Shown piece after piece: positions 1 through 9,445 of a stretch of DNA of 64,000 bases. Made by a program: the position numbers and the translations under genes. The notes below the pieces were generated by a model. The model made no database searches, was not told where the DNA came from, and saw only the letters and a list, made by a program, of their open reading frames with translations. The stretch comes from CBDDBK01 sp965225715 (lineage in GTDB: Bacteria > Bacteroidota > Bacteroidia > Cytophagales > Flammeovirgaceae). How positions within the stretch are numbered: position 1 is the first letter of the stretch; each line of letters starts with the position of its first letter. The stretch spans positions 620,001 through 684,000 of the forward strand of contig CBDDBK010000002.1 of assembly GCA_965225715.1 (NCBI GenBank), given 5' to 3'.

Positions 1-23
1 AAAATTTTACAACATAGAGTCTA
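1..23. repeat. Truncated right end of TAGACTCTATGT-type inverted-repeat element
   Basis: The window opens inside a copy of the ~110-bp element seen complete at 61674-61779. The shared right end (ttttac, then acatagagtcta) finishes at base 23. The left end lies outside the window. Confidence 0.6.
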
Positions 24-70
24 TTCTTTAATTTATATGCTTAATGGTTAAAATACACCACCACCATATT

Positions 71-2776
71 TTATAAGTCAGTTATTCGAAAAATAGTAAT
101 TCCATCATCATTATACCCTGACACATAAAGATAAGTTTCCCCATTAACAGTAACTGATTCTATAGAAGAAGCACCATCTAAAGTTAAAGTCTCATCATCA
201 GAAATATTAATAAGTGTAGTCAAACTACCATCAGATGAAACTAAAAAACCAACAAGCCCATTATCTCTGGTTGCAAAAAGAAAGGTTGTTCCATTAACAG
301 TAATTATTTCTAATCCACGAGGTTCATTTAAATTCACATTTGGGTCAAAAAAATTATATACCGAAGTTAGTATACCTAAAGGAGAAACTGAAAAGACACT
401 GATCCCATCATCACTAAACCCTAGCGCAAAGAGATAGGTTGTTCCTGAAATAGAAGCTATTTTCAGATTACTAACTCCATTTAATCTTAAAGTACTATTA
501 TCGCTAACATTATCAACGTTAGTCAAAGTGCCATCGGGTAAAATTGAAAAGACACTGATTCCATCATCAGGATGGCCTGCTCCTATAAAGAGATAATTTA
601 ATAGTCCAAATGTAGCTGTAGTCATCCCAAATATTGTATTTAATTTTAAAGTGCTATTATCAGCAACATTATTAACATAAGTTAGAACACCAGCATCCGA
701 AACTGAAAAAACACTGATTCCTTGATCACCATTACTTCCTTGATGATTGTCGGTTCCTCCTACAAAAAGGTAAGTAGTTCCTAAAATATTAATTGTCATT
801 ACCGAGTAAGGTTTCTCTAAGTGCAAAGTGTTATTATTACCAACATTATCAACATTATTTAAGATACCTGCGTCTGAAACTGAAAAAACACTAACTCCAT
901 CATCAGCAGATCCTATTGCAAAAAGGTAAGTTGTCCCTGAAATAACAGTTGTTGTTAATCTTACAACCCCATCTAGATACAAGGTTCCGTTATCATTAAC
1001 TGCATCTACTTGATTCAAAACACCTCCAGATGAAACTGAAAAAACACCTACACCATCATCATTAGCCGCTGCTGTAAAAATGTAAGTTGTCCCTGAAATA
1101 ACAGCTGTTGTCATTGACGTAACCGATCGTAAATTTAAAGTTTCAGTATCTACAATAATATCAATACCAGTTAATTCAATAACATTTTTAACCGAAATAG
1201 AAATATTACCTTCAGTGTTATTTCCGCCGACATCTGTAACATCTATGCGCAAGGTATAATTTGTTAGAGTTTCGTAATCTAATAAGGAAGATACTGTGAT
1301 AAGTCCATCATTGGAAAGTGCAAAAGCATTATCTGTTGTATTACCTAATGCAAAGCTATAAGATGCTATACCTACATCGTCTGTGGCCAAAATTTGCCCC
1401 ACCACATCACCAATTTTAGCTGATTCCAATACCGAAAAAGTAGATGATATTATAGTTGGAGGCTCATCTACATCATTTACTTTAATGACAAAAGCCATTT
1501 GAAAAGTTCCACCGTTTCCATCATTGGTCTGCACACGTATTTCTAAGATAGAGTCGCTTTCATAATCTATAACTCCATTTGAAAGCAAGGAATTACCTGA
1601 GGTGGTAAAAAGAGCATTATCAGTATCTCCGTTCCCTGGAACTAAAGTGTAACTGTGGGTTGAATTATCTACATCTGTGGTTGTAAACGTGCCTACCGGG
1701 GTACCTATAGGAATATTTTCTTCTATTTGGGAAGCTGATAAAGCTATAGCAGTAGGCGCATCATTAATACTACTTACGCTAAAAGTAATAGCCATTTGAA
1801 AAGTTCCACCGTTTCCATCGTTGGTCTGCACACGTATTTCCAAACTAGAGTCGCTTTCATAATCTATAGCACTATCGAAAAATAAAGAATCATCAGAAAT
1901 TACAAAAAGATTGTTATGCTTATCTCCACTCCCCGGAACCAGGGTATAGCTGTGGGTATCTGAAATATCTGGATCTGTGGTTGTAAAAGTACCTACCAAT
2001 GTGCCTACAGGAGCATTTTCGGCTATTTGGGAAGATGATAAAAATAGAGCAGTAGGCGCATCATTAATGTTATTTACCTGAATAACAAAAGACATTATCA
2101 GAGTAGAAGCAACACCCTCATTATCGTTGGTTTGTACACGTATTTCCAAGCTAGAGTCGCTCTCATAATCTACAGCACCATCCAAAAGCAAGGAATCCTT
2201 AGCAATTGTGAAAAGTTCATTGTCAGTATCTCCATTTCCAGAGACCAAGGTATAGGTGTGGGTATCTGAATCTGCATCTGTAGTTGTAAAAGTGCCTATT
2301 AGCGTACCTATAGGAGCATTTTCAGTTATTAGAGAATCTGATAAAGCCAGCGCCGTAGGCGCACTATTTTCTTCAGGGTGGATATCTCCTATCTGAATAT
2401 TAAAGGTTGTCTGAAAAACATCTATTCCATTACTAGTTGCTATGATCCTAATATTAAATATAGAATCGCTTTCGTAGTCAAAACTAAATGCTGAAAATAA
2501 AGAATCTCCTGAAATTTTAAAAAAAAAGTTATCAGGGTTAAGATTACCTCTAAAAAAACCATAACTATAGGAGGTATTAAATTCTAAATTTACTGGGCTT
2601 AACAACCCTATAAAAGTTCCAATAGGTTGATTTTCTAAAATTAAAGCATTAGATATCTGTATGCTATTATTGTCTACAGGTATTTCATCTATACCTTCGC
2701 AATTCCCAGAAACATTTAAAATAAATATGATTAAAACACCATAAAGAAATATTGGTAATTTAAAAATTGCTGTCAT
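71..2776 (-). CDS. Secreted cadherin-like and seven-repeat beta-propeller surface protein
   Basis: A 901-residue exported protein; the substrate or partner is unknown. An N-terminal signal peptide (about residues 1-25, hydrophobic FLYGVLIIFIL) is followed by five cadherin-like repeats (about residues 35-530). Their conserved pieces are ENxPIGTxVG, DYESDSxLEIRVQTND and an NDAPTA linker, typical of Ca2+-binding bacterial cadherin folds. The C-terminal half (about 545-901) has seven repeats with GTTYLF, DDGISVFSVS and DNSTLxL, which fits a seven-bladed propeller. No classical type IX sorting domain is evident at the C-terminus, which ends inside the last propeller repeat. It is probably a cell-surface adhesion or matrix protein (inference). 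It stands alone, divergent from rpsT across a 435-bp gap. Confidence 0.8.
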   Translation of the reverse strand: MTAIFKLPIFLYGVLIIFILNVSGNCEGIDEIPVDNNSIQISNALILENQPIGTFIGLLSPVNLEFNTSYSYGFFRGNLNPDNFFFKISGDSLFSAFSFDYESDSIFNIRIIATSNGIDVFQTTFNIQIGDIHPEENSAPTALALSDSLITENAPIGTLIGTFTTTDADSDTHTYTLVSGNGDTDNELFTIAKDSLLLDGAVDYESDSSLEIRVQTNDNEGVASTLIMSFVIQVNNINDAPTALFLSSSQIAENAPVGTLVGTFTTTDPDISDTHSYTLVPGSGDKHNNLFVISDDSLFFDSAIDYESDSSLEIRVQTNDGNGGTFQMAITFSVSSINDAPTAIALSASQIEENIPIGTPVGTFTTTDVDNSTHSYTLVPGNGDTDNALFTTSGNSLLSNGVIDYESDSILEIRVQTNDGNGGTFQMAFVIKVNDVDEPPTIISSTFSVLESAKIGDVVGQILATDDVGIASYSFALGNTTDNAFALSNDGLITVSSLLDYETLTNYTLRIDVTDVGGNNTEGNISISVKNVIELTGIDIIVDTETLNLRSVTSMTTAVISGTTYIFTAAANDDGVGVFSVSSGGVLNQVDAVNDNGTLYLDGVVRLTTTVISGTTYLFAIGSADDGVSVFSVSDAGILNNVDNVGNNNTLHLEKPYSVMTINILGTTYLFVGGTDNHQGSNGDQGISVFSVSDAGVLTYVNNVADNSTLKLNTIFGMTTATFGLLNYLFIGAGHPDDGISVFSILPDGTLTNVDNVSDNSTLRLNGVSNLKIASISGTTYLFALGFSDDGISVFSVSPLGILTSVYNFFDPNVNLNEPRGLEIITVNGTTFLFATRDNGLVGFLVSSDGSLTTLINISDDETLTLDGASSIESVTVNGETYLYVSGYNDDGITIFRITDL

Positions 2777-3211
2777 GATTGTTAAAATTAAAATATTAGA
2801 TGATTAGAAGATAAGTATAAAAAAAATATTTTTTAAAAATTTAATTATCAATATATAATAGAATAAAAAATCTAAGTATATAAAACTCTATATAATTCCG
2901 GGTTTTAAGATTAATTTTAAAATGACAACATTTTTACTACAAATAAAATTACACCAACAAGAATAATAATATTTTTTTTTAACAAATTACTTTATATAAA
3001 TATACATTTTTTAATATATTCATTACCAAATAGGGGAAAGTCTAAAACATACGGTTAATCAAATATTTAGGATTTTTATAAGAGAACTCAAGCAGGCATG
3101 TTTTTTTATTCTAAAACAAAAATGTTTATCTTTACAGGTCGTTTTCGTTTTTTTACAAAAATAAAGCATTTATCTTAATTTAATATTAAAATTTTACATA
3201 TTTAAAAATAT
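2777..3211. other. Intergenic region between divergent genes, no gene seen
   Basis: This 435-bp, very AT-rich spacer separates the divergent surface-protein gene and rpsT, so promoters for both should lie here. The stretch near 3125-3140 (tatctttacag) loosely resembles the Bacteroidota -7 element but is not a confident call. No ORF, RNA gene or clear inverted-repeat element was found. Confidence 0.5.
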
Positions 3212-3463
3212 ATGGCTAATCATAAATCTACTCTTAAACATATTAGGTCTAGCAACCGGCGTAGAGAAGAAAATCAATACAAAGCTAAAACAGCAAGAAC
3301 ATTTATAAAAAAATTGAGGAATATAAAAGATAAACAAGAAGCCTCGGATTTATATAAAGTTGTTTGTTCTAAATTAGATAAACTGGCTAAAAAAAATATT
3401 ATTCATAAAAATAAAGCAGCTAACAATAAATCTAAATTAGCAAAATATGTGAATAGTCTTTAA
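3212..3463 (+). CDS. rpsT: 30S ribosomal protein S20
   Basis: This is the small basic 16S rRNA-binding protein of the 30S subunit. Its 83 residues match the family length. The N-terminus MANHKSTLKHIRSSNRRREEN and the lysine/alanine-rich end with HKNKAANNKSKLAKYV are characteristic. The start is the first ATG in frame and gives the canonical N-terminus. It is monocistronic here, with divergent and unrelated neighbours. Confidence 0.96.
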   Translation: MANHKSTLKHIRSSNRRREENQYKAKTARTFIKKLRNIKDKQEASDLYKVVCSKLDKLAKKNIIHKNKAANNKSKLAKYVNSL

Positions 3464-3672
3464 GTTAAAAAGACTGATTTTAGATGATTCATAAAAAGTA
3501 ATAGGCTTTAAAAATATGTCGGTTTTATAATTATCATGAATAATAGATAAGAAAAAATATGAGTAATTTATTTTCAATTCGTTAAAAAAATTTATACACT
3601 GGTTATCAAATATTGCCTTATCTATTATTCGCGATATGTATTCCAAAATATTGCTCAACCATTTCAAATATT

Positions 3673-3972
3673 ATGAATGAGCAATTTTCGGGTTTAGCAA
3701 GTTTAATTCTGATTTTATTTTTCTTTTTCCTCAAGGATATTTCTGTGGAAGTAGCAGTTTTATCGGGTATTGTTGGTATTGTTTGGCTTTCAATTCAGAC
3801 GGTAAAAACGTTAAAGAACTGGAAAAAGGATAATGAAAAACGTAGAGAAGAGTTGGAAAAAACAAAAGAGGAGCGAGAAAAAATAAAGGAGGAGCGAGAA
3901 AAAATGCGAAAGGAAAACGAGTTATTAGACCTTCAAATAGAGAAAGCAAAAAGAGATAAACTTAAAAATTAA
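3673..3972 (+). CDS. Small membrane protein with charged coiled-coil tail (unknown function)
   Basis: I do not recognise a family. The ATG at 3673 gives 99 residues; a longer frame from 3613 would add 20 residues without adding a better signal. Two hydrophobic segments lie near residues 7-26 and 28-46, the first rich in Leu/Phe and the second rich in Val/Ile (VAVLSGIVGIVW). After them comes a highly charged helix with the repeated unit EEREKIK (about residues 54-99), predicted to form a coiled coil. The topology suggests a membrane-anchored cytoplasmic coiled coil. It lies between rpsT and the convergent 1005-residue barrel gene, 46 bp from that gene's stop. Confidence 0.6.
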   Translation: MNEQFSGLASLILILFFFFLKDISVEVAVLSGIVGIVWLSIQTVKTLKNWKKDNEKRREELEKTKEEREKIKEEREKMRKENELLDLQIEKAKRDKLKN

Positions 3973-4018
3973 TTTTCTTTTCTTTAGTTTTTTTTTCTTC
4001 ATGTTTCTTGCTTATGTC

Positions 4019-7000
4019 TTAAAAACTAAGCGTCCTAAAAATAAATTCAGGATAAGGTGTGGCATTTAGATCAAATGGAATGGTATAACGAACACCTAAT
4101 CCTAAATCTAATAGTCTAAAAATTCTAATATCAAAAAATAACTCTGCCCCAACAGACCTTAAGTTTTGATCAACTGTATTTCGAAAATTTCCTGTAAAAT
4201 TTAATGCTAAAACACTTGGTATTCTGTCCACAGGTTGCTCAAGTCCTTTCAATTTGGTATAATCGGCAAATAAATTCAAATAAGCTCGTCGCCATAAAAA
4301 AACACCTCTAAGGGCTAAATCGGGATAGATAAGTGGAAAAGAATAATTTATGCCTATACGGTATTTGCTGTCATGAGGATCTATAAATACACCCGGCGGC
4401 AAATTAGTATACCCCCTGGAATAAAAAAAGATATCTAAATATTTATAGTTATTGCCTATAAATTCTTTGGAATAAGCAGCATTAAAAAAGAGGCTATGGT
4501 TTTTGAAAAAACCAGGAAAAGAAAATAACCCTGTAGCATTAAAACGACTACCATTATTCTGGTTACTATTTAGAGTACGCTGATAACTCAAAGTAAGTCG
4601 TTGTCCAAAACGTGTATTTAGGTTTTTTAAAGCTGTTCGAAGTCCATTATTGAAGGTAAAACCCAACTCTAAAGAAGAAATTAATTCATTAACCGAATCA
4701 GGAATAGTATCTTCAGTTGTATTAGTGTAGTTTAAATCTAGCAAATGGTAGCGGGTTATAAAACCTAAACGCCTAAAACTACTACCCGACCCTAAATTGA
4801 TAGGAAGTGTTATACCAAACGATAAGTCTGTTTCATTCCAATTATTAGACTTCCCAAAAATACTCATTGAATCGCTAGCAGCAACATAAAGAGCAATATT
4901 TGAACGGTCTATATTACTGTTTATACCCAAATCAAAAATAGGGAATAAGGCTCCAAACTGAATATCAGCTCCGATACGGCTTGATTGTTCATTCAAGTTA
5001 TAGTTATAGCCCAAAACACTGCTGAAATTATTAAATTTATCATTTATAAATATATTAGCACCAAATGCAACATTATTGGCTAACAGACTAAGCGGGAAAG
5101 CCGACCAACTATGAAGGTTAAAAAAATGAGCTATAGGGGAATATTTTTTGACCTTTAAAGGTGTTTGGTTAAAAATATTTTTTTGAAATAAAATATCAGG
5201 TTTTTCTTGTTTTAAAACAGGTTCTAACCAAGTTTGATTAATATTTTTAATTTGTTTTTTAGAATCTAAAACTTGCCAATTTTCTGTCTTCAAAGGCATT
5301 TCTTTTAAATCATAGCCTTTATAAGTATACTCACTAAATACCAAATATTTACCATCTAAAGATATGCTGGGTTGATAGCCTCCTAAAAGTGTAGAGGTCA
5401 CTTGGTAGATTTTCTGATGTTTCTTGTCATAGGCATAGATGTTATTTATACCCCCATACGTTGCCGAAAAGAATATATGTTCATTGTGAATGTAAGGTCT
5501 TGATATGAGTTCAGTTGTGTAATCTATTAAAGTATTTATTTTCCCAGAAGTTAGATCAATATTGATCAAGGCATTTTTACTATTTTTTCTAGCAACGACT
5601 ACGATACTTTTATCGGTGCTATCCCATATTGGAAAAGCATAAAAAACATTTTCAGAATTTTTAAGTATCTGAATCACAACTCCATTTAAATCTACAATAT
5701 GCAATTGGCTATTGCCGTTTTCATCTACTTTAACTGCAATAATTTTATCTTTACCTTTAGAAAGGCTAGGTGAAAAATAACGACTTTTGCTGGTAATCTT
5801 TCTATATGCTCCATTTTTAATATTTTTCATACGTATAATCGAATAGTCTGTTCCTTGCCAGCGGGGATGAAAACGAGTTTCTGCCCATATAACCCAGCCA
5901 TCTCTATAAGATACAGTCCGATTATGGCTTACATTTGTACCTGCATAAAAAAGTCTTTTTTCTTCTCCAGAACGTTTAATCAAATAAAAAGAAGAAATTT
6001 CATCTAAAGAAGATTTTTGAACTAACCAAGTATCTTTATCGATATAATGTGGGTAATTGTAATTGGTAAAAGTTGTTTTTGTTTTTTGATTGATAGATTT
6101 TGAAAAGGTTAGTTTTAAGGTATCTGCATGGGCGCTCCAATATTTTTTTAAATCTTCAAAAGTTTGTCGATAAAGTTCTGGGGCTTTAAAACCTGTATGT
6201 TTTTTTAATGAATAGCTAAAAGCATAAAATAAACCTCGATATGTATTGGCATCTCTGATTACCTTTTCCCATATATTTTTTCCGTATTTTTTTCGAATAA
6301 AAGCCGTCATATAGTAACCAATATGATAATGGTTTGGAATATAATTTTTATATGAAAAAACAGCACCCGCTTGTTCATAAGAATAAATACCTTTTTTTCT
6401 GGTTAAGCTAAGGGCTCTATAATCTTTTATAAAATCAGGAAAACGACCTCGTCCTGAAGGTGTTAGAAGGGTTTCTTGTAAGGTAGCATCACCTTCAAAA
6501 AACCAATTCGGTAAAGCGATAAATTGAGATACACCTTTTCCAGAAGAACCAAAAAATAAACTAAAAAATTTTGTCCATCCGACATTAGCATTATTAAATT
6601 GTTGAACATGACGGTATTCGTGAATAGTTAATAAGTCTAACCATTCTGTTGTTCCACTAAAATTAAATTGTGGTGGACTTGTAAAAAACTCGGAATGAAA
6701 AGGAAAATAAGTTACAAACCCATTAGGTATAGTTGTTTGGTTACGCAAAATGATACTAATTTTATGTTTTTTTTGTCCCAAAGTATGGAGACTATCGTAC
6801 AAATAAGTTGCTAAAGAAGCTATCCTTTGGGCTTTAGATTCTAAGGTTTTTGGAAAAATAACTTCTACTTTTTTATTATCGATATGTCTCCAACCCAATT
6901 GAGTTTTACTTTCACCTAAAGATGGAATAAGTAAATTCTGACCATGAAGGCTATAAGCCTTAAAAAGTAAAAAGAAGCCCATAAATATTAATATAGAATG

Positions 7001-7036
7001 ATTAATAGGGCATTTTTGAAAAATTAATTTGGACAT
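4019..7036 (-). CDS. Outer-membrane protein: gluzincin-like domain, PD40-like propeller, C-terminal beta-barrel
   Basis: A 1005-residue envelope protein with a signal segment at about residues 14-32. Residues 139-143 read HEYRH, an exact HExxH zinc-protease motif, and 38 residues after it comes NWFFEGDAT with Glu181, matching the WxxEG third-ligand motif of gluzincins. Residues about 300-600 hold WD40/PD40-like blades (GKDKIIAVKVDENGNSQLHIVDL, SLDGKYLVFSE). The last ~380 residues look like an outer-membrane barrel of the surface-antigen type and end in aromatic FRTLSF. This suggests a surface or periplasm-facing metallopeptidase anchored by its own barrel (inference). A homologue with a degenerate active site lies at 44884-48276. 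A perfect 32-bp palindrome lies 45 bp upstream. Confidence 0.82.
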   Translation of the reverse strand: MSKLIFQKCPINHSILIFMGFFLLFKAYSLHGQNLLIPSLGESKTQLGWRHIDNKKVEVIFPKTLESKAQRIASLATYLYDSLHTLGQKKHKISIILRNQTTIPNGFVTYFPFHSEFFTSPPQFNFSGTTEWLDLLTIHEYRHVQQFNNANVGWTKFFSLFFGSSGKGVSQFIALPNWFFEGDATLQETLLTPSGRGRFPDFIKDYRALSLTRKKGIYSYEQAGAVFSYKNYIPNHYHIGYYMTAFIRKKYGKNIWEKVIRDANTYRGLFYAFSYSLKKHTGFKAPELYRQTFEDLKKYWSAHADTLKLTFSKSINQKTKTTFTNYNYPHYIDKDTWLVQKSSLDEISSFYLIKRSGEEKRLFYAGTNVSHNRTVSYRDGWVIWAETRFHPRWQGTDYSIIRMKNIKNGAYRKITSKSRYFSPSLSKGKDKIIAVKVDENGNSQLHIVDLNGVVIQILKNSENVFYAFPIWDSTDKSIVVVARKNSKNALINIDLTSGKINTLIDYTTELISRPYIHNEHIFFSATYGGINNIYAYDKKHQKIYQVTSTLLGGYQPSISLDGKYLVFSEYTYKGYDLKEMPLKTENWQVLDSKKQIKNINQTWLEPVLKQEKPDILFQKNIFNQTPLKVKKYSPIAHFFNLHSWSAFPLSLLANNVAFGANIFINDKFNNFSSVLGYNYNLNEQSSRIGADIQFGALFPIFDLGINSNIDRSNIALYVAASDSMSIFGKSNNWNETDLSFGITLPINLGSGSSFRRLGFITRYHLLDLNYTNTTEDTIPDSVNELISSLELGFTFNNGLRTALKNLNTRFGQRLTLSYQRTLNSNQNNGSRFNATGLFSFPGFFKNHSLFFNAAYSKEFIGNNYKYLDIFFYSRGYTNLPPGVFIDPHDSKYRIGINYSFPLIYPDLALRGVFLWRRAYLNLFADYTKLKGLEQPVDRIPSVLALNFTGNFRNTVDQNLRSVGAELFFDIRIFRLLDLGLGVRYTIPFDLNATPYPEFIFRTLSF

Positions 7037-7080
7037 TTAAACTTATTTGTTGAAAAATGATGATGATAAATTGGGTACAA

Positions 7081-7112
7081 ATATTTTTTTAATACGCGTA
7101 TTAAAAAAATAT
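7081..7112. promoter_or_regulatory. Perfect 32-bp palindrome upstream of the 1005-residue OMP gene
   Basis: The two 16-bp halves (atatttttttaatacg and its exact complement) meet at a CG|CG centre without a loop. It sits 45 bp upstream of the ATG of the minus-strand gene. It could be an operator for a dimeric regulator, or a hairpin. No role is shown by sequence alone. Confidence 0.45.
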
Positions 7113-7462
7113 GATTTCTTTTTATTAATTTGTAAATCAAATATTTACAAGATATTTGTTGGTTATCATTTTTTGTATAAACCAGTAAATTCTAAGAAAT
7201 AAAATTACCTAATATATTGATAATCAAATTAAATTAAGTCTAACAAGAAGTTAGAAGCACTTTCTCTAAGCATGATGATATAAATTCTAAAACTTTAAAC
7301 TCATTTCTGACCACTGATATAAAACAAAAAAATGGCTTCATATTTTACATTGATTTTCTATTGGAATATTTTTTGGTATAGACTCAAATAGTTAATTTCC
7401 AATAATTTTTATCTTAAATGTTATCTACAGGTTTAAAACTTTATTTGGTCATAAAAGTTTAT

Positions 7463-7553
7463 TATAGTCAGTCCATTCGAAAAAAGATTTTGGAGGTTTT
7501 AACTTGTTGGTTTTAAAAATGATTATTTCTAAAATAAAAATGGCTTTGCTATA
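7463..7553 (+). repeat. TATAGTC-type ~90-bp inverted-repeat element (full copy)
   Basis: It begins TATAGTCAGTCCATTCGAA, carries the family core GAAAAAAGATTTTGGAGG and ends TTTGCTATA. Length is 91 bp, within the family range of 79-94 bp. It has no coding capacity. Confidence 0.65.
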
Positions 7554-7643
7554 GTTTATCTAAGTCTAATAGGCTTGTTATAGTAGATTATTTAAAATTA
7601 TAAAGTCAAATAAATTTTCTGTAAAAAAGATAGATCTTTTTAA

Positions 7644-7760
7644 TAGACTCTATATTCTACTTTTTTTTGCACGAGATAAAAATCTTAAAATATAAATTGT
7701 TGAAAATACAATATTTCAAGATCTTTGAAATTGTTATAAATTTTTACAATATAGAGTCTA
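7644..7760 (+). repeat. TAGACTCTATATT-type inverted-repeat element (full copy)
   Basis: A 117-bp element with perfect 13-bp terminal inverted repeats: TAGACTCTATATT at the left and AATATAGAGTCTA at the right. Its interior shares the run gataaaaatcttaaaatata with the copy at 63380-63482. The TA at each outer end may be the target dinucleotide. Confidence 0.7.
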
Positions 7761-7823
7761 CTATAAATTACTAATTATGTTACACAACATTGCTTATATA
7801 TATGGGTTTAAATTTATAAATTT

Positions 7824-8438
7824 ATGAAAAAAAAAGAGAAACATTTTGCTAAAAGTGTCTTAGAAGACCAAAAACTCATAAAAAATTGTCTAAACAATGA
7901 TCAACAGTCTTATAATACCTTAATGAAGAAATATAAAGCATCAGTATACCATTTAGCCTTGAGACTGGTTAAAAATGAATCAGATGCTGAAGATCTTGTC
8001 AGTCAAACTTTTTCAAAAGCTTTTTTAAAGTTATCTAGTTTTAATTTAGACTATATTTTCAGCAGCTGGCTTTTTAAAATTACCACTAATACCGCTATTG
8101 ATCTTTTACGAAAAAAAAAAATACCCTTAGTTAGCCTAAGCCATAGCGATAAAGTTGAAGAAGGAAAAGAAAAAAAATATCCTTATATTATCAATAGCAT
8201 TGCCGATGATAAATTAAATTTTTTGGATGAAACAATACAACTAGAAGAAAATAAACATATTAAAGTTTTAGTAGACTCTTTACCTGAAAAGTATAGAAGT
8301 ATCATTATTATGAGATATTACAAAAATATGAGTTACAAAGATATAGCATCAGATTTATCTATCCCTTTAGGAACGGCAAAAGCTCATATTTATCGAGCTA
8401 AAGATATTTTATTCACCTTAATGAAACGAAAAACATGA
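7824..8438 (+). CDS. ECF-type RNA polymerase sigma factor
   Basis: A 204-residue sigma-70 family (RpoE/SigW-like) factor. Region 2 spans about residues 28-95, with YHLALRLVKNESDAEDLVSQTFSKAF and the SSWLFKITTNTAIDLLR signature. Region 4 is about residues 138-200, with LPEKYRSIIIMRYY and a helix-turn-helix SYKDIASDLSIPLGTAKAHIYRAK. It should recruit RNA polymerase to stress or envelope promoters. Its stop overlaps the ftsX start by 4 bp (ATGA), so the two are translationally coupled. No anti-sigma factor gene is adjacent. In the family, PorX can partner with an ECF sigma (SigP); whether this one does is not known. Confidence 0.92.
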   Translation: MKKKEKHFAKSVLEDQKLIKNCLNNDQQSYNTLMKKYKASVYHLALRLVKNESDAEDLVSQTFSKAFLKLSSFNLDYIFSSWLFKITTNTAIDLLRKKKIPLVSLSHSDKVEEGKEKKYPYIINSIADDKLNFLDETIQLEENKHIKVLVDSLPEKYRSIIIMRYYKNMSYKDIASDLSIPLGTAKAHIYRAKDILFTLMKRKT

Positions 8439-9295
8439 GAAAATTAGGTAATTATCCTTATTTTAATACCCTTTTTAGTATTGTTATCGCTATTTTTTTA
8501 ACAGGTGTACTTTCAATTTTTTCGATCCAAGTTCAAAAATTGACAACCTTATTTCATACTAATCTAGAAATTCAGCTTTTTTTGGATAAAGACTTATCCC
8601 AAGAAGTTATTAATAAATTAGAAAACCAGCTTTCTAAAAAACCTTATCTTGCGACTAATATTGAACCTAATCTGTATTTTATTTCTAAAACTGAAGCTGC
8701 TCAAAAAATGATAGATGAAACAGGAGAGAATTTTATTGACTTTTTAGGTGAAAATCCTTTACATGATGCTTTTTTTATATATATTAATAAAAGTTATTCT
8801 GCTAAGCAACTTAAAGAAATAAAAACCGATTTAGAAAAAATAGATGGCGTTTTTGAGGTTGTTCAAACCCAAGATATACTCATTCAATTAAATAAAAACT
8901 TAAATAAAATTAGTATCGTCATTGGCTCAATAATTCTTTTATTTTTGGTTGTTGTTTTTATTTTAATTAACAATGCTATTCGTTTAGCTTTATTTTCCCA
9001 ACGCTTTTTGATTAGAAGCATGAAATTGGTAGGGGCTACAGACTTATTTATTAAACGTCCTTTTTTACTAAACGCCACCAAACAGGGCTATTTTGGAGGA
9101 GGAATAGCTAGTCTTTTAGTCTTAATCATGATATATTTTATTGATATTTATTTTTCTAATATTTCAATTTTAAAAGATTATACAACTTATTTGATTTTAC
9201 TTGCTATTATCTGTCTTAGTATTTTAATAACTGTATTAAGTACTTATTTTGCTGCCGTTAAGTATTTAAAAATGGATCTAGATGAATTGTATTAA
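8435..9295 (+). CDS. ftsX: Cell division ABC-transporter permease FtsX
   Basis: FtsX is the four-helix membrane partner of the ATPase FtsE. It activates peptidoglycan hydrolases at the septum. The 286-residue product has an N-terminal helix (about 17-36), a periplasmic domain (LEIQLFLDKDLS, ENPLHDAFFIYI) and three C-terminal helices (about 157-182, 207-232, 245-272) with the permease signature SMKLVGATDLFIKRPFL. It ends KMDLDELY. It starts inside the sigma-factor stop codon. No ftsE is adjacent in the window, which is usual in Bacteroidota. Confidence 0.92.
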   Translation: MRKLGNYPYFNTLFSIVIAIFLTGVLSIFSIQVQKLTTLFHTNLEIQLFLDKDLSQEVINKLENQLSKKPYLATNIEPNLYFISKTEAAQKMIDETGENFIDFLGENPLHDAFFIYINKSYSAKQLKEIKTDLEKIDGVFEVVQTQDILIQLNKNLNKISIVIGSIILLFLVVVFILINNAIRLALFSQRFLIRSMKLVGATDLFIKRPFLLNATKQGYFGGGIASLLVLIMIYFIDIYFSNISILKDYTTYLILLAIICLSILITVLSTYFAAVKYLKMDLDELY

Positions 9296-9445
9296 ACTTA
9301 CATAACTTGTTGGTTATAAAAATAGTACTGTTTTTAAAAAATTAAAAAATGATTGTTTTATCGCTTTAAATACTTTCTTTGAACATATTTAATATTTATC
9401 AAGAAATAAAAAATAATATATTTTTTAAAATTATAATTTAAAGTT

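Larger units (their letters stand above)
7037..7823. other. 787-bp intergenic region rich in inverted repeats
   Basis: This gap separates two divergent genes. It holds a perfect palindrome (7081-7112), one full TATAGTC element (7463-7553) and one full TAGACTCTATATT element (7644-7760). No ORF of note was found. The sigma-factor promoter probably lies in the last 60 bp. Confidence 0.6.
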
